Shown here piece after piece: positions 54,807-63,183 of a DNA stretch of 64,000 bases. Each line of letters opens with the position of its first letter. Within the stretch, counting starts at the first letter, position 1. Source of the stretch: Sphingomonas koreensis (GTDB taxonomy: Bacteria; Pseudomonadota; Alphaproteobacteria; Sphingomonadales; Sphingomonadaceae); assembly GCF_002797435.1 (NCBI RefSeq), contig NZ_PGEN01000001.1, positions 1,430,501-1,494,500 on the forward strand. Direction: 5' to 3'. The translations under genes were made by a program, and so were the position numbers. Below the pieces are notes generated by a model. That model saw nothing but the letters and a program-made list of their open reading frames with translations, did not search any database and was not told the DNA's origin.

Positions 54807-55456
54807 GCTGGCGCGTAGCCGGCGCCGGTGTGGATCACGGTCTCAACGCCGCGCTCGATCGCCACCACCGATCCCTGCGGCAACCCCGCCGCGATGGGCG
54901 CGCCGAACTCGGGATGGACTTCGCCGCCCGTCATCACGCCGCGCAGAACGCGGCTGGAAATACCGTGCATGATGACCAGCCGGTCGCCCGGGTCATCGTC
55001 GGTATCCGCCAGCCATCCCGATACCCGGGCGGCGATCTGATCATAGCGTTCGCCATCCGGCGCGGGGCGCAGCAGCCCTTCCGCGGTGACGACCGGCCCC
55101 ACTTCGCCGATCACATCGGAATAATAGCGCCCGCCCCACATCCCCATGCCGATTTCGGTCAGGCGCAGATCCTGCCGTGCGCCGTGCCAGTCGAGCTCGA
55201 GATGCTCGGCAATCACTGCGAGCGTCTGGAGCGCCCGCCCGGTATTCGAGGCCCAGAGAGCGAGCTTCGGCTTCACGCCCAGGGCATTGCGCAACGCGCG
55301 GCCCATCTCGTCCGCCTGGGCGAATCCGGCACGGGAAAGCGGGGTATGGAGGTGATCGCCCTGCAGCCTGCGCGCTGCGTTGAACACGGTCTCGCCATGC
55401 CGGGCGATGAAGTCGCGGCCCCGTCTCGCCATCCGCCCCAATCCTTCGCCTCTCAT
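54803..55456 (-). CDS. Histidine phosphatase superfamily protein
   Basis: A 217-residue phosphoglycerate-mutase-like phosphatase. The catalytic RHGE motif is in DFIARHGETVFNAARRLQGD, with TPLSRAGFAQADEMGRAL, ASNTGRALQTLAVIAEHL and the second catalytic His in LVIMHGISSRVLRGV. The start may instead be the Met at 55432 (MARRGRDF). The substrate is unknown. It is the first gene of the pair with the IalB-like protein. Confidence 0.87.
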   Translation of the reverse strand: MRGEGLGRMARRGRDFIARHGETVFNAARRLQGDHLHTPLSRAGFAQADEMGRALRNALGVKPKLALWASNTGRALQTLAVIAEHLELDWHGARQDLRLTEIGMGMWGGRYYSDVIGEVGPVVTAEGLLRPAPDGERYDQIAARVSGWLADTDDDPGDRLVIMHGISSRVLRGVMTGGEVHPEFGAPIAAGLPQGSVVAIERGVETVIHTGAGYAPA

Positions 55457-55609
55457 GCTGCGCCCGCGTAGCGCGAACCGAATCTAAGGCCCGCTGTGGC
55501 CAAAAAGCAACGGTTTTCCGCGTTTATCGGGCGTTCATGCAACGCAGCATGATTTGGCGCATTGAGCCGTCACCTGCCCAAGCGGGTGTGTATTTGTACA
55601 GGAGTATTT

Positions 55610-56206
55610 ATGCGTAAACTGGTTCTGGCGGCTCTGGCTGCAAGCGCAATGGCGACCCCGGCGTTCGCGCAGGACACGAGCTTCACCGGCCCCCGGATCG
55701 AGGCGCTGGTCGGCTATGACACCGCCAAGGATGGCACCGGTCAGGACGCCGGCTCGAGCGATGGCGTCACCTATGGCGGCGCGATCGGCTATGATTTCCA
55801 GATCGGCGGCGCGGTGATCGGCGCCGAGGCGGAGCTGACCGGTTCGAGCGTCGACACGCGCGCCGACAGCCTGCTGGTCGCGGGCGACCGTCTGGTCACG
55901 GACATGGGCCGCGACATCTATGTCGGCGCACGCGCCGGCGTCGCGATCACCCCGACCACCCTGCTCTATGCAAAGGGCGGCTACACCAACGCCAAGGTCA
56001 ACACGACCTATGAAGTCGGCAACACCAAGACCGAGATCAGCGACGATATGGAAGGCTTCCGTATCGGTGCCGGTGCCGAGTTCAAGCTGTCGAGCAACAT
56101 GTATCTGAAGGGCGAGTATCGCTACTCGAACTACGGCAAGATCGACGGCTACGATATCGACATCGACCGTCATCAGGTGGTCGCTGGCGTCGGCATCCGG
56201 TTCTAA
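55610..56206 (+). CDS. Outer-membrane beta-barrel protein (Omp25/OmpA-like porin)
   Basis: A 198-residue protein with a signal peptide (MRKLVLAALAASAMATPAFAQ) and an eight-stranded barrel pattern: RIEALVGYDTA, VTYGGAIGYDFQIGGAVIGAEAELTG, YVGARAGVAITPTTLLYAKGGYTN, and a final VAGVGIRF with the aromatic C-terminus needed for Bam recognition. AGGAG lies 6 bp before the ATG. The 153 bp upstream holds CATGC (55536-55540) and GCATG (55547-55551) as an inverted repeat but no gene. A strong terminator follows. Confidence 0.9.
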   Translation: MRKLVLAALAASAMATPAFAQDTSFTGPRIEALVGYDTAKDGTGQDAGSSDGVTYGGAIGYDFQIGGAVIGAEAELTGSSVDTRADSLLVAGDRLVTDMGRDIYVGARAGVAITPTTLLYAKGGYTNAKVNTTYEVGNTKTEISDDMEGFRIGAGAEFKLSSNMYLKGEYRYSNYGKIDGYDIDIDRHQVVAGVGIRF

Positions 56207-56273
56207 GCGACTCGCTCAAGACTCGGATCGACTCGGCATCGTCCACAGATGATGCCCAAAATGATGCGATAGG

Positions 56274-56305
56274 AAGGGCCGGAGCGCTTGCTCCGGCCCT
56301 TTTTC
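56274..56305 (+). terminator. Intrinsic terminator after the beta-barrel gene
   Basis: AAGGGCCGGAGC and GCTCCGGCCCTT form a 12-bp stem around GCTT or a shorter loop, followed by TTTTTC. It separates the outer-membrane protein transcript from dnaN; no overlap with either reading frame. Confidence 0.92.
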
Positions 56306-56398
56306 ACGTTAAGGATATCTCGAACTTCCGACGGCTATCCGTGCGCCGTCTGACAGGCGACAGTTCTTGAGGCCGCCCGGCCGGGGGTTTGAATACAC

Positions 56399-57502
56399 AT
56401 GAAAGCGACGATCGAACGCGCAACGCTGTTGAGGGGCCTGAGCCACGTCCAGTCCGTGGTGGAGCGGCGCAACACGATTCCGATCCTGTCCAACGTGCTG
56501 ATCGAGGCTTCGGCCGAAGGTTCGCTGCGCCTGATGGCGACCGACCTCGACCTGCAGATCGACGAGACCGTTCCGGCGGCGGTCGATCAGGCCGGCGCGA
56601 TCACCGTCTCGGCGCACACGCTGTTCGACATCGCGCGCAAGCTTCCCGAGGGGTCGCAGGTCGAATTGACCGCGGCCGAGGGCAAGATCAAGATCAACGC
56701 CGGCCGCGCCAAGTTCGAGCTGGGCACGCTGCCGCGCGACGATTTCCCGGTGATCGCCGAGGGTGAACTGCCGACGGTGTTCGAGCTGTCGGCCGAGATC
56801 CTCAAGCAGATCATCGACAAGACCCGCTTCGCGATCTCGACCGAAGAGACTCGCTACTATCTCAACGGCATCTTCCTGCACGTGGCCGACGACACGCTGA
56901 AGGCCGCGGCGACCGACGGTCACCGCCTCGCCCGCGTCACCGTGGCGCGTCCCGACGGCGCCGAATCGATGCCCGACGTGATCGTGCCGCGCAAATGCGT
57001 GGCTGAGCTGCGCAAGCTGCTCGACGAGGTCGACGGTTCGGTCGGCGTATCGCTGTCGGGTTCGAAGATCCGCTTCGACCTCGGTGCGGCGATTCTTACC
57101 TCGAAGCTGATCGACGGCACCTTCCCTGACTACAGCCGCGTGATTCCCACCGGCAACGACAAGATCCTGAAGATCGATCCCAAGAGCTTCATGGAAGGCG
57201 TCGATCGCGTCTCGACCATCGCGACCGAGAAGACGCGCGCGGTGAAGATGGCGCTCGACCGCGATCGCATCACCCTCTCGGTCACCAGCCCGGACAATGG
57301 CACCGCGGCGGAAGACGTGCCTGGCGAGTACGCCGCGCAGCCGTTCGAGATCGGCTTCAACTCGCGCTACCTGATGGACATTCTAGGCCAAGTCGAGGGC
57401 GATCTGGTCGAAGTGCATCTGGCCGACGCCGCCGCGCCGACGCTGATCCGGGAGAACGACAAGTCGCCCGCGCTCTACGTGCTGATGCCGATGCGGGTCT
57501 GA
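56399..57502 (+). CDS. dnaN: DNA polymerase III beta subunit (sliding clamp)
   Basis: The ring-shaped processivity clamp of replication. The 367-residue protein has three repeated domains; hallmark segments include IERATLLRGLSHVQSVVERRNTIPILSNVLI, FAISTEETRYYLNGIFLHV, ATDGHRLARV, FPDYSRVIP, and the C-terminal ALYVLMPMRV. It is not next to dnaA or recF in this window, as in other alphaproteobacteria where dnaN is separate. Promoter elements should lie in 56306-56398. Confidence 0.97.
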   Translation: MKATIERATLLRGLSHVQSVVERRNTIPILSNVLIEASAEGSLRLMATDLDLQIDETVPAAVDQAGAITVSAHTLFDIARKLPEGSQVELTAAEGKIKINAGRAKFELGTLPRDDFPVIAEGELPTVFELSAEILKQIIDKTRFAISTEETRYYLNGIFLHVADDTLKAAATDGHRLARVTVARPDGAESMPDVIVPRKCVAELRKLLDEVDGSVGVSLSGSKIRFDLGAAILTSKLIDGTFPDYSRVIPTGNDKILKIDPKSFMEGVDRVSTIATEKTRAVKMALDRDRITLSVTSPDNGTAAEDVPGEYAAQPFEIGFNSRYLMDILGQVEGDLVEVHLADAAAPTLIRENDKSPALYVLMPMRV

Positions 57503-57523
57503 CTCGACCCTTGTACGCGGGGC

Positions 57524-57554
57524 GATAATGGCTTATTGACACGATTGTCAGTAA
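57524..57554 (+). promoter_or_regulatory. GATAAT box and TTATTGACA/TGTCAGTAA palindrome before coq4
   Basis: A -10-like GATAAT (57524-57529) is followed by an interrupted palindrome, TTATTGACA (57533-57541) and TGTCAGTAA (57546-57554), with one mismatched pair and a 4-base centre. It would cover the transcription start, 12 bp before the coq4 ATG. The form is typical of TetR-family operators. No TetR gene is in the window. Confidence 0.55.
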
Positions 57555-57566
57555 GGATAAGCGATC

Positions 57567-58388
57567 ATGGCCACGCAAGCGCAGATGCAGCCGTCCTCCA
57601 CGCAGGCACCTGTTTCGCAGGCGCCAACGCCTCGGCCGCCGGCTTCACAGCCGATCGACTGGGGCAAACCGCGCAAGCGCGAATGGGGCACGGCACTGCG
57701 CGCGCTGATCAAGCTGCTCGGCAACGCCGACGATACCGTCCAGGTATTCCGCATCATGCGCGCACTCAACGGCGACACGGTGCAGAAGAACTACCGCCGG
57801 CTGCTGTCGACCGCGCAGGGCGGCCGCCTCGCCTATCACCGCGTCGAACTGTCGCAGCGCTTCTCGGATCGAACCTGGATCGATTCGCTTCCCGAAGGCA
57901 GCGTCGGCGCCGCCTATCGCGCCTTTCTCGACCGCACCGGCTATTCGGCGCAAGGGCTGGCGGACGTCAGCTACGAGGACGCCGAGATCGAACGCGACGT
58001 CGAACATCCGCACGCCTGGTTCGGCCGGCGCGAGCGCGACATCCATGACATCTGGCACATCCTGACCGGCTATCAGGCCGACGAACCGCTGGGGGAGGCT
58101 TGCCTCGTCGCCTTCTCCTATTCGCAGACCGGCGGCCTCGGCTGGGCGTTCATCGCCGCGGGCGCTGCGCTGAAGAGCCTGAAGATCACCGGCAAGCGCA
58201 CCTTCACCAAGGCCGTGCTCGAGGGCCGCCGTCACGGCAAGCGCGCCAAATGGCTGTCGAACGAGGATTACGAGGCGCTGATGTACGAGCCGCTCGACGC
58301 CGCGCGCCGCCGTCTCAACATCGGCGATCCCAAGCTCTACCGTCAGGCCCAGGCCGAGCTCGAGGCCGCCGGGCTGGTCGGGCTCTAA
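57567..58388 (+). CDS. coq4: COQ4-family ubiquinone biosynthesis protein
   Basis: A 273-residue homologue of mitochondrial COQ4. The zinc-like motif HDxxH-x11-E is present in RDIHDIWHILTGYQADEPLGEA. The protein has a Pro/Gln-rich N-terminus (residues 1-30), then RALIKLLGNADDTVQVFRIMRALNG and helical regions. In eukaryotes COQ4 takes part in the oxidative decarboxylation step and complex assembly of ubiquinone synthesis; the bacterial role is expected to be similar. The stop overlaps the convergent LD-carboxypeptidase by 4 bp. Confidence 0.9.
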   Translation: MATQAQMQPSSTQAPVSQAPTPRPPASQPIDWGKPRKREWGTALRALIKLLGNADDTVQVFRIMRALNGDTVQKNYRRLLSTAQGGRLAYHRVELSQRFSDRTWIDSLPEGSVGAAYRAFLDRTGYSAQGLADVSYEDAEIERDVEHPHAWFGRRERDIHDIWHILTGYQADEPLGEACLVAFSYSQTGGLGWAFIAAGAALKSLKITGKRTFTKAVLEGRRHGKRAKWLSNEDYEALMYEPLDAARRRLNIGDPKLYRQAQAELEAAGLVGL

Positions 58389-59200
58389 GCGACCCCGAAC
58401 GGCACCACGCGGTTGAGCGCGATGTGCCCGATGCCCGATCGGCCGAGATAGGGCACGCCCATCTCGCGGCACCAGCGGACGATCATCTGCTCGATCGATT
58501 CGCCGAACGGCACGTCATTGTCGACGATGTCGGTCACTGCGCCCAGCCGCACGCCCGCAATCCCCTGAAGCTGGGTCGCATGCGCCATCTGGAACAGCAT
58601 CCGGTCGATTCGGTACACCGGCTCGCCGACTTCCTCGATGTGCAGCACATGATCGGTGAGGTCGGGCAGCCAGGGCGTGCCGATCATCGCGGTCAGGATG
58701 GCGAGGTTGAACGCCGCCGCCGGCCGGCCGTCGAGCGTCGGCTCCAGCCCGCGTCGATCGCCGTCGATCAGCCAGCCGAGCACCCAGCCGGCATCCACGC
58801 CCTTGTCGTCGCGGCCCATCGCGCTCGCCATCGATCCATGCGCCTGCCGCCCGATCCGCCGGGCATAGAGCGCGCCGAGCATGAACCCCATGTCGGAATA
58901 GCCGATATAGGTCTTGTTCCGCGCCGCCGGGCCCAGCTGGGGCATCGCCATGTCGAGGATGCGGTTGGAGCCGTAGCCGCCGCGCGCGAACCAGATCGCG
59001 TCGAACGCGGGATCGTTGGCGAATTCCAGAAACGCCGCGGCGCGATATTCGTCCGGTCCGGCGAAATGCCCCTCGGTCACGAAGCATTGCGGGTGGAACA
59101 CGATCTCGTGCCGCGGATAGGTCAGCGCCATGAACGCCTTCATCCGCACCGCCGATTCCTCGGTGACTGTCCGTGCCGGTGCGACGACGCCGATCCGCAT
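58385..59200 (-). CDS. ldcA: LD-carboxypeptidase (peptidase S66)
   Basis: Removes the terminal D-Ala from murein tetrapeptides in peptidoglycan recycling, in the cytoplasm. The 271-residue protein starts MRIGVVAPA at 59200 and has the nucleophile Ser78 in ARGGYGSNRILD, KTYIGYSDM in the middle and FGESIEQMIVRWCREMGVP near the C-terminus. It is about 30 residues shorter than E. coli LdcA. Divergent from a Mur ligase gene, with a long hairpin between, so the pair probably serves recycling together. Confidence 0.9.
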   Translation of the reverse strand: MRIGVVAPARTVTEESAVRMKAFMALTYPRHEIVFHPQCFVTEGHFAGPDEYRAAAFLEFANDPAFDAIWFARGGYGSNRILDMAMPQLGPAARNKTYIGYSDMGFMLGALYARRIGRQAHGSMASAMGRDDKGVDAGWVLGWLIDGDRRGLEPTLDGRPAAAFNLAILTAMIGTPWLPDLTDHVLHIEEVGEPVYRIDRMLFQMAHATQLQGIAGVRLGAVTDIVDNDVPFGESIEQMIVRWCREMGVPYLGRSGIGHIALNRVVPFGVA

Positions 59201-59228
59201 TCCTTGCCCCTTGATCCGTTGGGCGGCG

Positions 59229-59298
59229 CCGGCCCGCTCCCCCGCCCGGCCACCCAACGCCAGTATCCTATGGGTGGCCGGGCGGGGGAGCGGGCCGG
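59229..59298. repeat. Long perfect hairpin element, copy B
   Basis: Arms 59229-59256 and 59271-59298 are perfect 28-base inverted repeats around a 14-base loop. The right arm starts TGGGTGGCCGGG and the outer ends are CCGGCCCG and CGGGCCGG, as in the copy at 23957-24027; the loops share a GTATC core. It lies between the divergent LD-carboxypeptidase and Mur ligase genes. A stem this long would be very stable in RNA or as a DNA cruciform. Confidence 0.85.
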
Positions 59299-59354
59299 TG
59301 CCGCAACCGGTTCAGTCTTGCTGTACCGAGCACAAGCGCCGATAGCCCGCGACG

Positions 59355-60764
59355 ATGCAACACGGCAAATCCTGTTTTTTCGTCGGGATCGGAGGCAGCG
59401 GCATGATGCCGCTCGCGATGATCCTGGCCGGGCAAGGCGCGAAGGTCGCCGGTTCGGACCGCAGCCTCGATTCGGGCCGCCTGCCCGCCAAGTTCGATGC
59501 GTTGCGCGCGCTCGGCATCGACCTGTTCCCGCAGGACGGCAGCGGCATCGTCTCGCCCGATCAGACGGTGATCGCCTCCGCCGCGGTCGAGGAGACCGTC
59601 CCCGACATGGTCCGCGCCGCCGAGCTTGGCTGCCCGCGCATGACCCGCGCCGAGCTCAACGCCGCCCTGTTCAACGCCGCCGGCACCTCGATCGGCGTGG
59701 CAGGCACCAGCGGCAAGTCGACCGTCACCGGCATGATCGCCTGGATCCTGCATTCGCTGGGCGGCGACCCGACGGTGATGAACGGCGCAGTGATGAAGAA
59801 CTTCGTCCGCCCCGACGCGCCCTTCGCCAGCGCGCTGGTCGGCAGCGACGATTTCTACGTCAGCGAGGTGGACGAGAGCGACGGATCGATCGCGCTCTAC
59901 AGCCCGCATGTCGCGGTGCTCAACAATGTCAGCCTCGACCACAAGAGCCTTGAGGAACTGCGCACGCTGTTCGGCGATTTCGCGGCCAAGGCGCGGACGA
60001 CCGTGGTCAATGTCGGCGACGCGGAAAGCGCCGCGCTGGCGATGGCGCTCGACCGCAGCCGCACCACGACCTTCGCGGTCGAGGGCGATGCCGATCTGTC
60101 GGCACGCAATCTTGCGCTGGAGGCCTTCGCGGTCCGCTTCGAGCTGGTGACCAGGGACGCCGCCCTGCCCGTCCGCCTCGCCGTGCCGGGCCGCCACAAT
60201 GTCGCCAACGCGCTCGCCGCGATCGGGGCGAGCGTCGCGGCCGGGATCGCGCTGCCCGACGCTGTGCGCGCGATCGAAGGCTTTACCGGCCTGCGCCGCC
60301 GCTTCGAGCTGGTGGGCGAGGCGAACGGCGTCGCGGTGATCGACGATTTCGGGCACAATCCCGACAAGATCGCCGCCACGCTCGACACGCTCCACGCCTT
60401 TCCCGGCCGCGTCCTCGCGCTGTTCCAGCCACACGGCTACGGCCCGCTCAAGGTGATGCGCCGCGAGCTGGTCGAGATGTTCGTGAACAAGCTCGCCCCC
60501 GGTGACCGGCTCGTCCTGCCCGACCCGGTCTATCAGGGCGGCACCGTCAGCCGCGAGGTGACGAGTGCGGACATCGTCGCCGATATCGCCGCATCGGGCC
60601 GCGACGCACGCCATATCCCCGATCGCGCCGCCGCCGCCGCGCACCTCGTCGCAGAGGCACGGCCCGGCGACCGCATCGTCATCATGGGTGCGCGCGACGA
60701 CACGCTCAGCCTGGTCGCACGGGAGATGCTCGCGCATTTGGAAAGCCTGCACGTCACTTTGTAA
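59355..60764 (+). CDS. Mur ligase-family protein, Mpl/MurC-like
   Basis: A 469-residue three-domain Mur ligase. It has [22 protein letters not shown] at the UDP-sugar Rossmann domain, a P-loop [51 protein letters not shown], and [15 protein letters not shown] at the start of the C-terminal domain. It is MurC/Mpl-like, but the P-loop is GTSGKST, not the usual GTHGKTT. Mpl joins recycled tripeptide to UDP-MurNAc and would complement the divergent LD-carboxypeptidase. A normal murC would be expected in the division cluster elsewhere. Confidence 0.82.
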   Translation: MQHGKSCFFVGIGGSGMMPLAMILAGQGAKVAGSDRSLDSGRLPAKFDALRALGIDLFPQDGSGIVSPDQTVIASAAVEETVPDMVRAAELGCPRMTRAELNAALFNAAGTSIGVAGTSGKSTVTGMIAWILHSLGGDPTVMNGAVMKNFVRPDAPFASALVGSDDFYVSEVDESDGSIALYSPHVAVLNNVSLDHKSLEELRTLFGDFAAKARTTVVNVGDAESAALAMALDRSRTTTFAVEGDADLSARNLALEAFAVRFELVTRDAALPVRLAVPGRHNVANALAAIGASVAAGIALPDAVRAIEGFTGLRRRFELVGEANGVAVIDDFGHNPDKIAATLDTLHAFPGRVLALFQPHGYGPLKVMRRELVEMFVNKLAPGDRLVLPDPVYQGGTVSREVTSADIVADIAASGRDARHIPDRAAAAAHLVAEARPGDRIVIMGARDDTLSLVAREMLAHLESLHVTL

Positions 60765-60771
60765 AGCTAAG

Positions 60772-60821
60772 TTGACACAACCCCACGAATCGGCGTAAAG
60801 CTCACTTGTCATTTGAACAAG
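60772..60821 (+). promoter_or_regulatory. Promoter and inverted repeat before the membrane protein-XRE operon
   Basis: TTGACA (60772-60777), an 18-bp spacer and TAAAGC (60796-60801) form a sigma-70-like promoter. Downstream, CTTGT (60805-60809) and ACAAG (60817-60821) make a 5-bp inverted repeat across 7 bp. The small HTH protein of this operon could bind there; this is inference from position. Confidence 0.45.
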
Positions 60822-60831
60822 GGAGCTTTCC

Positions 60832-61242
60832 ATGCGCACTGTGGCCGCAAAGCGTTATCTTCGGCGTTTCACGACCGTAACCCTAGTCTACGTCGCGCTG
60901 GTCACCGGGAATAGCGCCCTGACCCATGCCATCCATCCGTCGCCGCTGGCGGCGGGCATCATGGCGGTGCTCACCGCCTTGCCGATCGCCGGGATGCTCG
61001 TCGTGCTCGGCCTCTATCTGCGCGAAGAGACCGACGAGTTCGTTCGCGACCGCATCGTCACCTCGATGCTGATCGCCACCGGTGTGCTGCTCAGCCTCGC
61101 CAGCGTGATCGGGATGCTTCAGTTCGCGGATCTTGTCGGCACGGTGAAGGTGTTCCTGGCCTTCCCGCTCTGGTGCGGCGTCTGGGGCGTGTCGCAGATC
61201 CTGCTCAACTGGCGCGACAAGCACACGGACGGTGCCGCATGA
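60832..61242 (+). CDS. Four-helix membrane protein of unknown function
   Basis: A 136-residue inner-membrane protein. Four helices are visible: VTLVYVALVTGNSALTHAI, LAAGIMAVLTALPIAGMLVVLGLYL, MLIATGVLLSLASVIGMLQF and VFLAFPLWCGVWGVSQILLN. A charged segment (REETDEFVRDRIV) separates the second and third. A GGGAG ribosome site lies near the ATG. Its stop overlaps the XRE regulator start (ATGA), so the two are co-translated, an arrangement often seen for membrane proteins with small XRE regulators. Confidence 0.8.
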   Translation: MRTVAAKRYLRRFTTVTLVYVALVTGNSALTHAIHPSPLAAGIMAVLTALPIAGMLVVLGLYLREETDEFVRDRIVTSMLIATGVLLSLASVIGMLQFADLVGTVKVFLAFPLWCGVWGVSQILLNWRDKHTDGAA

Positions 61243-61442
61243 GGAACCGGCTTCGCGTGCTGCGCGCCGAACGCGGCTGGAGTCAGCAAGACCTGGCCGA
61301 GCGGCTGGAGGTCTCGCGCCAAAGCGTCAACGCGATCGAGACCGGCCGCTACGACCCTTCGCTCCCCCTTGCCTTCCGCATCGCCGACCTGTTCGAGCTC
61401 GCCATCGAGCAGATTTTCCAGAACCCGTCCAAAGAGGGCTGA
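61239..61442 (+). CDS. Small XRE-family HTH regulator
   Basis: A 67-residue protein consisting of only one helix-turn-helix: RNRLRVLRAERGWSQQDLAERLEVSRQSVNAIETGRYDPSLPLAFRIADLF, ending in the YozG/YgzD-like EQIFQ segment. It starts inside the stop of the membrane protein gene. Its operator may be the inverted repeat at 60805-60821. It ends 3 bp before the hydrolase gene, so one transcript likely covers all three. Confidence 0.92.
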   Translation: MRNRLRVLRAERGWSQQDLAERLEVSRQSVNAIETGRYDPSLPLAFRIADLFELAIEQIFQNPSKEG

Positions 61443-61445
61443 TCC

Positions 61446-62342
61446 ATGCGCCGACTCATCCTTCAAGCCGCGGCGATCGCCGCATCGATCCTCGCACCTG
61501 TCGAGTTCGCGACCGCCCAGCAGGCGCGACCCGCCACCGAAGCGCGTACCGCCCATATCTCGATCGTCGAGATGGGCAGCGGCCCGCCCGTCTATCTGAT
61601 CCCGGGTCTGGCGAGCCCGCGCGCGGTGTGGGACGAGATCGCACCGGAACTGGCAAAGACGCACAAGATATTGCTCGTCCAGGTCAACGGCTTTGGCGGC
61701 GACGATCCGGGCGCCAACCTTAAGCCCGGCGTGACCGATGGCGTCATCGCGGACGTCCTGGCCGATGCGAAGGCGCGCAACGCCGGCAAGCCGGCGGTGA
61801 TCGGCCACAGCTATGGCGGCCTGATCGCGATGATGATGGCGGCGCGGCATCCCGACCGGATCGGGCGGGTCATGGTGGTCGATGCACTGCCCTTCATCGG
61901 CAAGATCTTCGACCCCGCCTCGACCCCCGCCAGCATCGAACCGCGCGCCGCTCAGATGCGCACGATGATGGCAGCCTCCTACGACCGCGCCCGCGCTGCG
62001 CCCGTTGTGACGGCCGATCCCGGCGGCATCTGGTCGAACAATCCCGACGGTCGAATCCGCGTGGCCAACTGGTCGAGCAAGGCGGATGCGCGCGTCGTCG
62101 CGCAGGCGATGTACGAGGATATGGTGACCGATATCGGCCCGGAGCTCGGCAAGGTCACCGCCCGTCCCTTCACGATCCTCTATGCCGCCGGCGTCGGAGA
62201 GGCGCGCGCCAAGGCGCTGTGGGAGCCGCCCTTCGCCGGGACCCCGGCCAAGCTGGTCGCCGTGCCGGACAGCTATCACTTCATCATGCTCGACCAGCCG
62301 GCGCGTTTCGCGGCCGAAGTGAAGGCGTTCCTCGCCGAGTGA
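61446..62342 (+). CDS. Secreted alpha/beta hydrolase
   Basis: A 298-residue hydrolase with a signal peptide (cleaved near TAQQA, residue 25). The fold shows VYLIPGLASPRAVWDEI near the oxyanion loop, the nucleophile elbow GHSYGGLIA (Ser) and the final His in VPDSYHFIMLDQPARF. The acid is probably in a VLYAAGVGE-region loop. Substrate unknown. It follows the XRE gene by 3 bp, which is unusual for a secreted enzyme, and the terminator at 62357-62393 ends the transcript. Confidence 0.87.
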   Translation: MRRLILQAAAIAASILAPVEFATAQQARPATEARTAHISIVEMGSGPPVYLIPGLASPRAVWDEIAPELAKTHKILLVQVNGFGGDDPGANLKPGVTDGVIADVLADAKARNAGKPAVIGHSYGGLIAMMMAARHPDRIGRVMVVDALPFIGKIFDPASTPASIEPRAAQMRTMMAASYDRARAAPVVTADPGGIWSNNPDGRIRVANWSSKADARVVAQAMYEDMVTDIGPELGKVTARPFTILYAAGVGEARAKALWEPPFAGTPAKLVAVPDSYHFIMLDQPARFAAEVKAFLAE

Positions 62343-62356
62343 GTCGCCGGACAGCA

Positions 62357-62393
62357 AAAGGGCCATCCCGGCACGCCGCCGGGATGGCCCTTC
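62357..62393. terminator. Bidirectional intrinsic terminator
   Basis: GGGCCATCCCGGC and GCCGGGATGGCCC form a 13-bp stem around ACGCC, flanked by AAAA on the left and TTCTT on the right, so it can end transcripts from both the hydrolase (plus) and transaldolase (minus) genes. Confidence 0.92.
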
Positions 62394-62415
62394 TTGTATC
62401 CGGATCGCGGAGCGA

Positions 62416-63069
62416 TCAGCCGATGGTCTGGCCGGTCTTCGCCCAATCGGCGAGGAAGCCTTCGATTCCCTTGTCGGTCAGCGGGTGCTTGACGAGCTGG
62501 CGGATCACTGCGGGCGGCGCGGTCATCACGTCCGCGCCGAGCTTCGCCGACTCCAGAATGTGGATGGGATGACGCACCGATGCGACGAGGATCTCGGTGC
62601 CGAAATCGTAATTGTCATAGATCAGGCGGATATCGCTGATCAGTTCCATGCCGTCGAAGCCGATATCGTCGTGGCGGCCGACAAAGGGCGAGACGAAGGT
62701 CGCGCCCGCCTTGGCGGCGAGCAGCGCCTGGTTTGCGGAGAAGCAGAGGGTGACATTCACCATCGTGCCGTCGTCGGTCAGCGCCTTGCAGGTCTTGAGG
62801 CCGTCGATCGTCAGCGGCACCTTGACCGCGACATTGTCGGCGATCTTCCGCACCACTTCGGCTTCGCGCATCATGCCTTCATGGTCGAGCGCGACGACCT
62901 CGGCCGAGACCGGGCCGTCGACGATCTTGCAGATCTCGGCCACCACTTCCAGGAAGTCGCGCCCCGCCCTGTGGATCAGCGAGGGGTTGGTGGTGACGCC
63001 GTCGAGCAACCCCGCCTCCGCCAGCTCGCGAATGTCGTTGGTATCGGCGGTATCGGCAAAGAACTTCAT
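62416..63069 (-). CDS. tal: Transaldolase, small FSA/TalC-type
   Basis: A 217-residue cytosolic aldolase that moves dihydroxyacetone units in the pentose phosphate pathway (or acts as fructose-6-phosphate aldolase). The Schiff-base Lys83 is in [14 protein letters not shown]; other family segments are [60 protein letters not shown], and ASVRHPIHI. The single-domain length separates it from the 316-residue TalB type. It is divergent from the DUF2490 gene and one gene away from priA. Confidence 0.95.
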   Translation of the reverse strand: MKFFADTADTNDIRELAEAGLLDGVTTNPSLIHRAGRDFLEVVAEICKIVDGPVSAEVVALDHEGMMREAEVVRKIADNVAVKVPLTIDGLKTCKALTDDGTMVNVTLCFSANQALLAAKAGATFVSPFVGRHDDIGFDGMELISDIRLIYDNYDFGTEILVASVRHPIHILESAKLGADVMTAPPAVIRQLVKHPLTDKGIEGFLADWAKTGQTIG

Positions 63070-63183
63070 GGCAAGGCCTTCTGTGCAAATGTGTGACAGT
63101 CGTGTGACGGCGTGCTAGTCGCGCGCCCGTTCGCGCTGCCCTCTATCACCGGAAGGCGGTCAACGCATAGCCTGGATCCACTG

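Noticed and set aside
59268..60839. Minus-strand open frame of 523 codons opposite the Mur ligase gene
   Set aside because: The plus-strand frame has every Mur ligase motif in order; this is the mirrored frame and has no recognisable domain.
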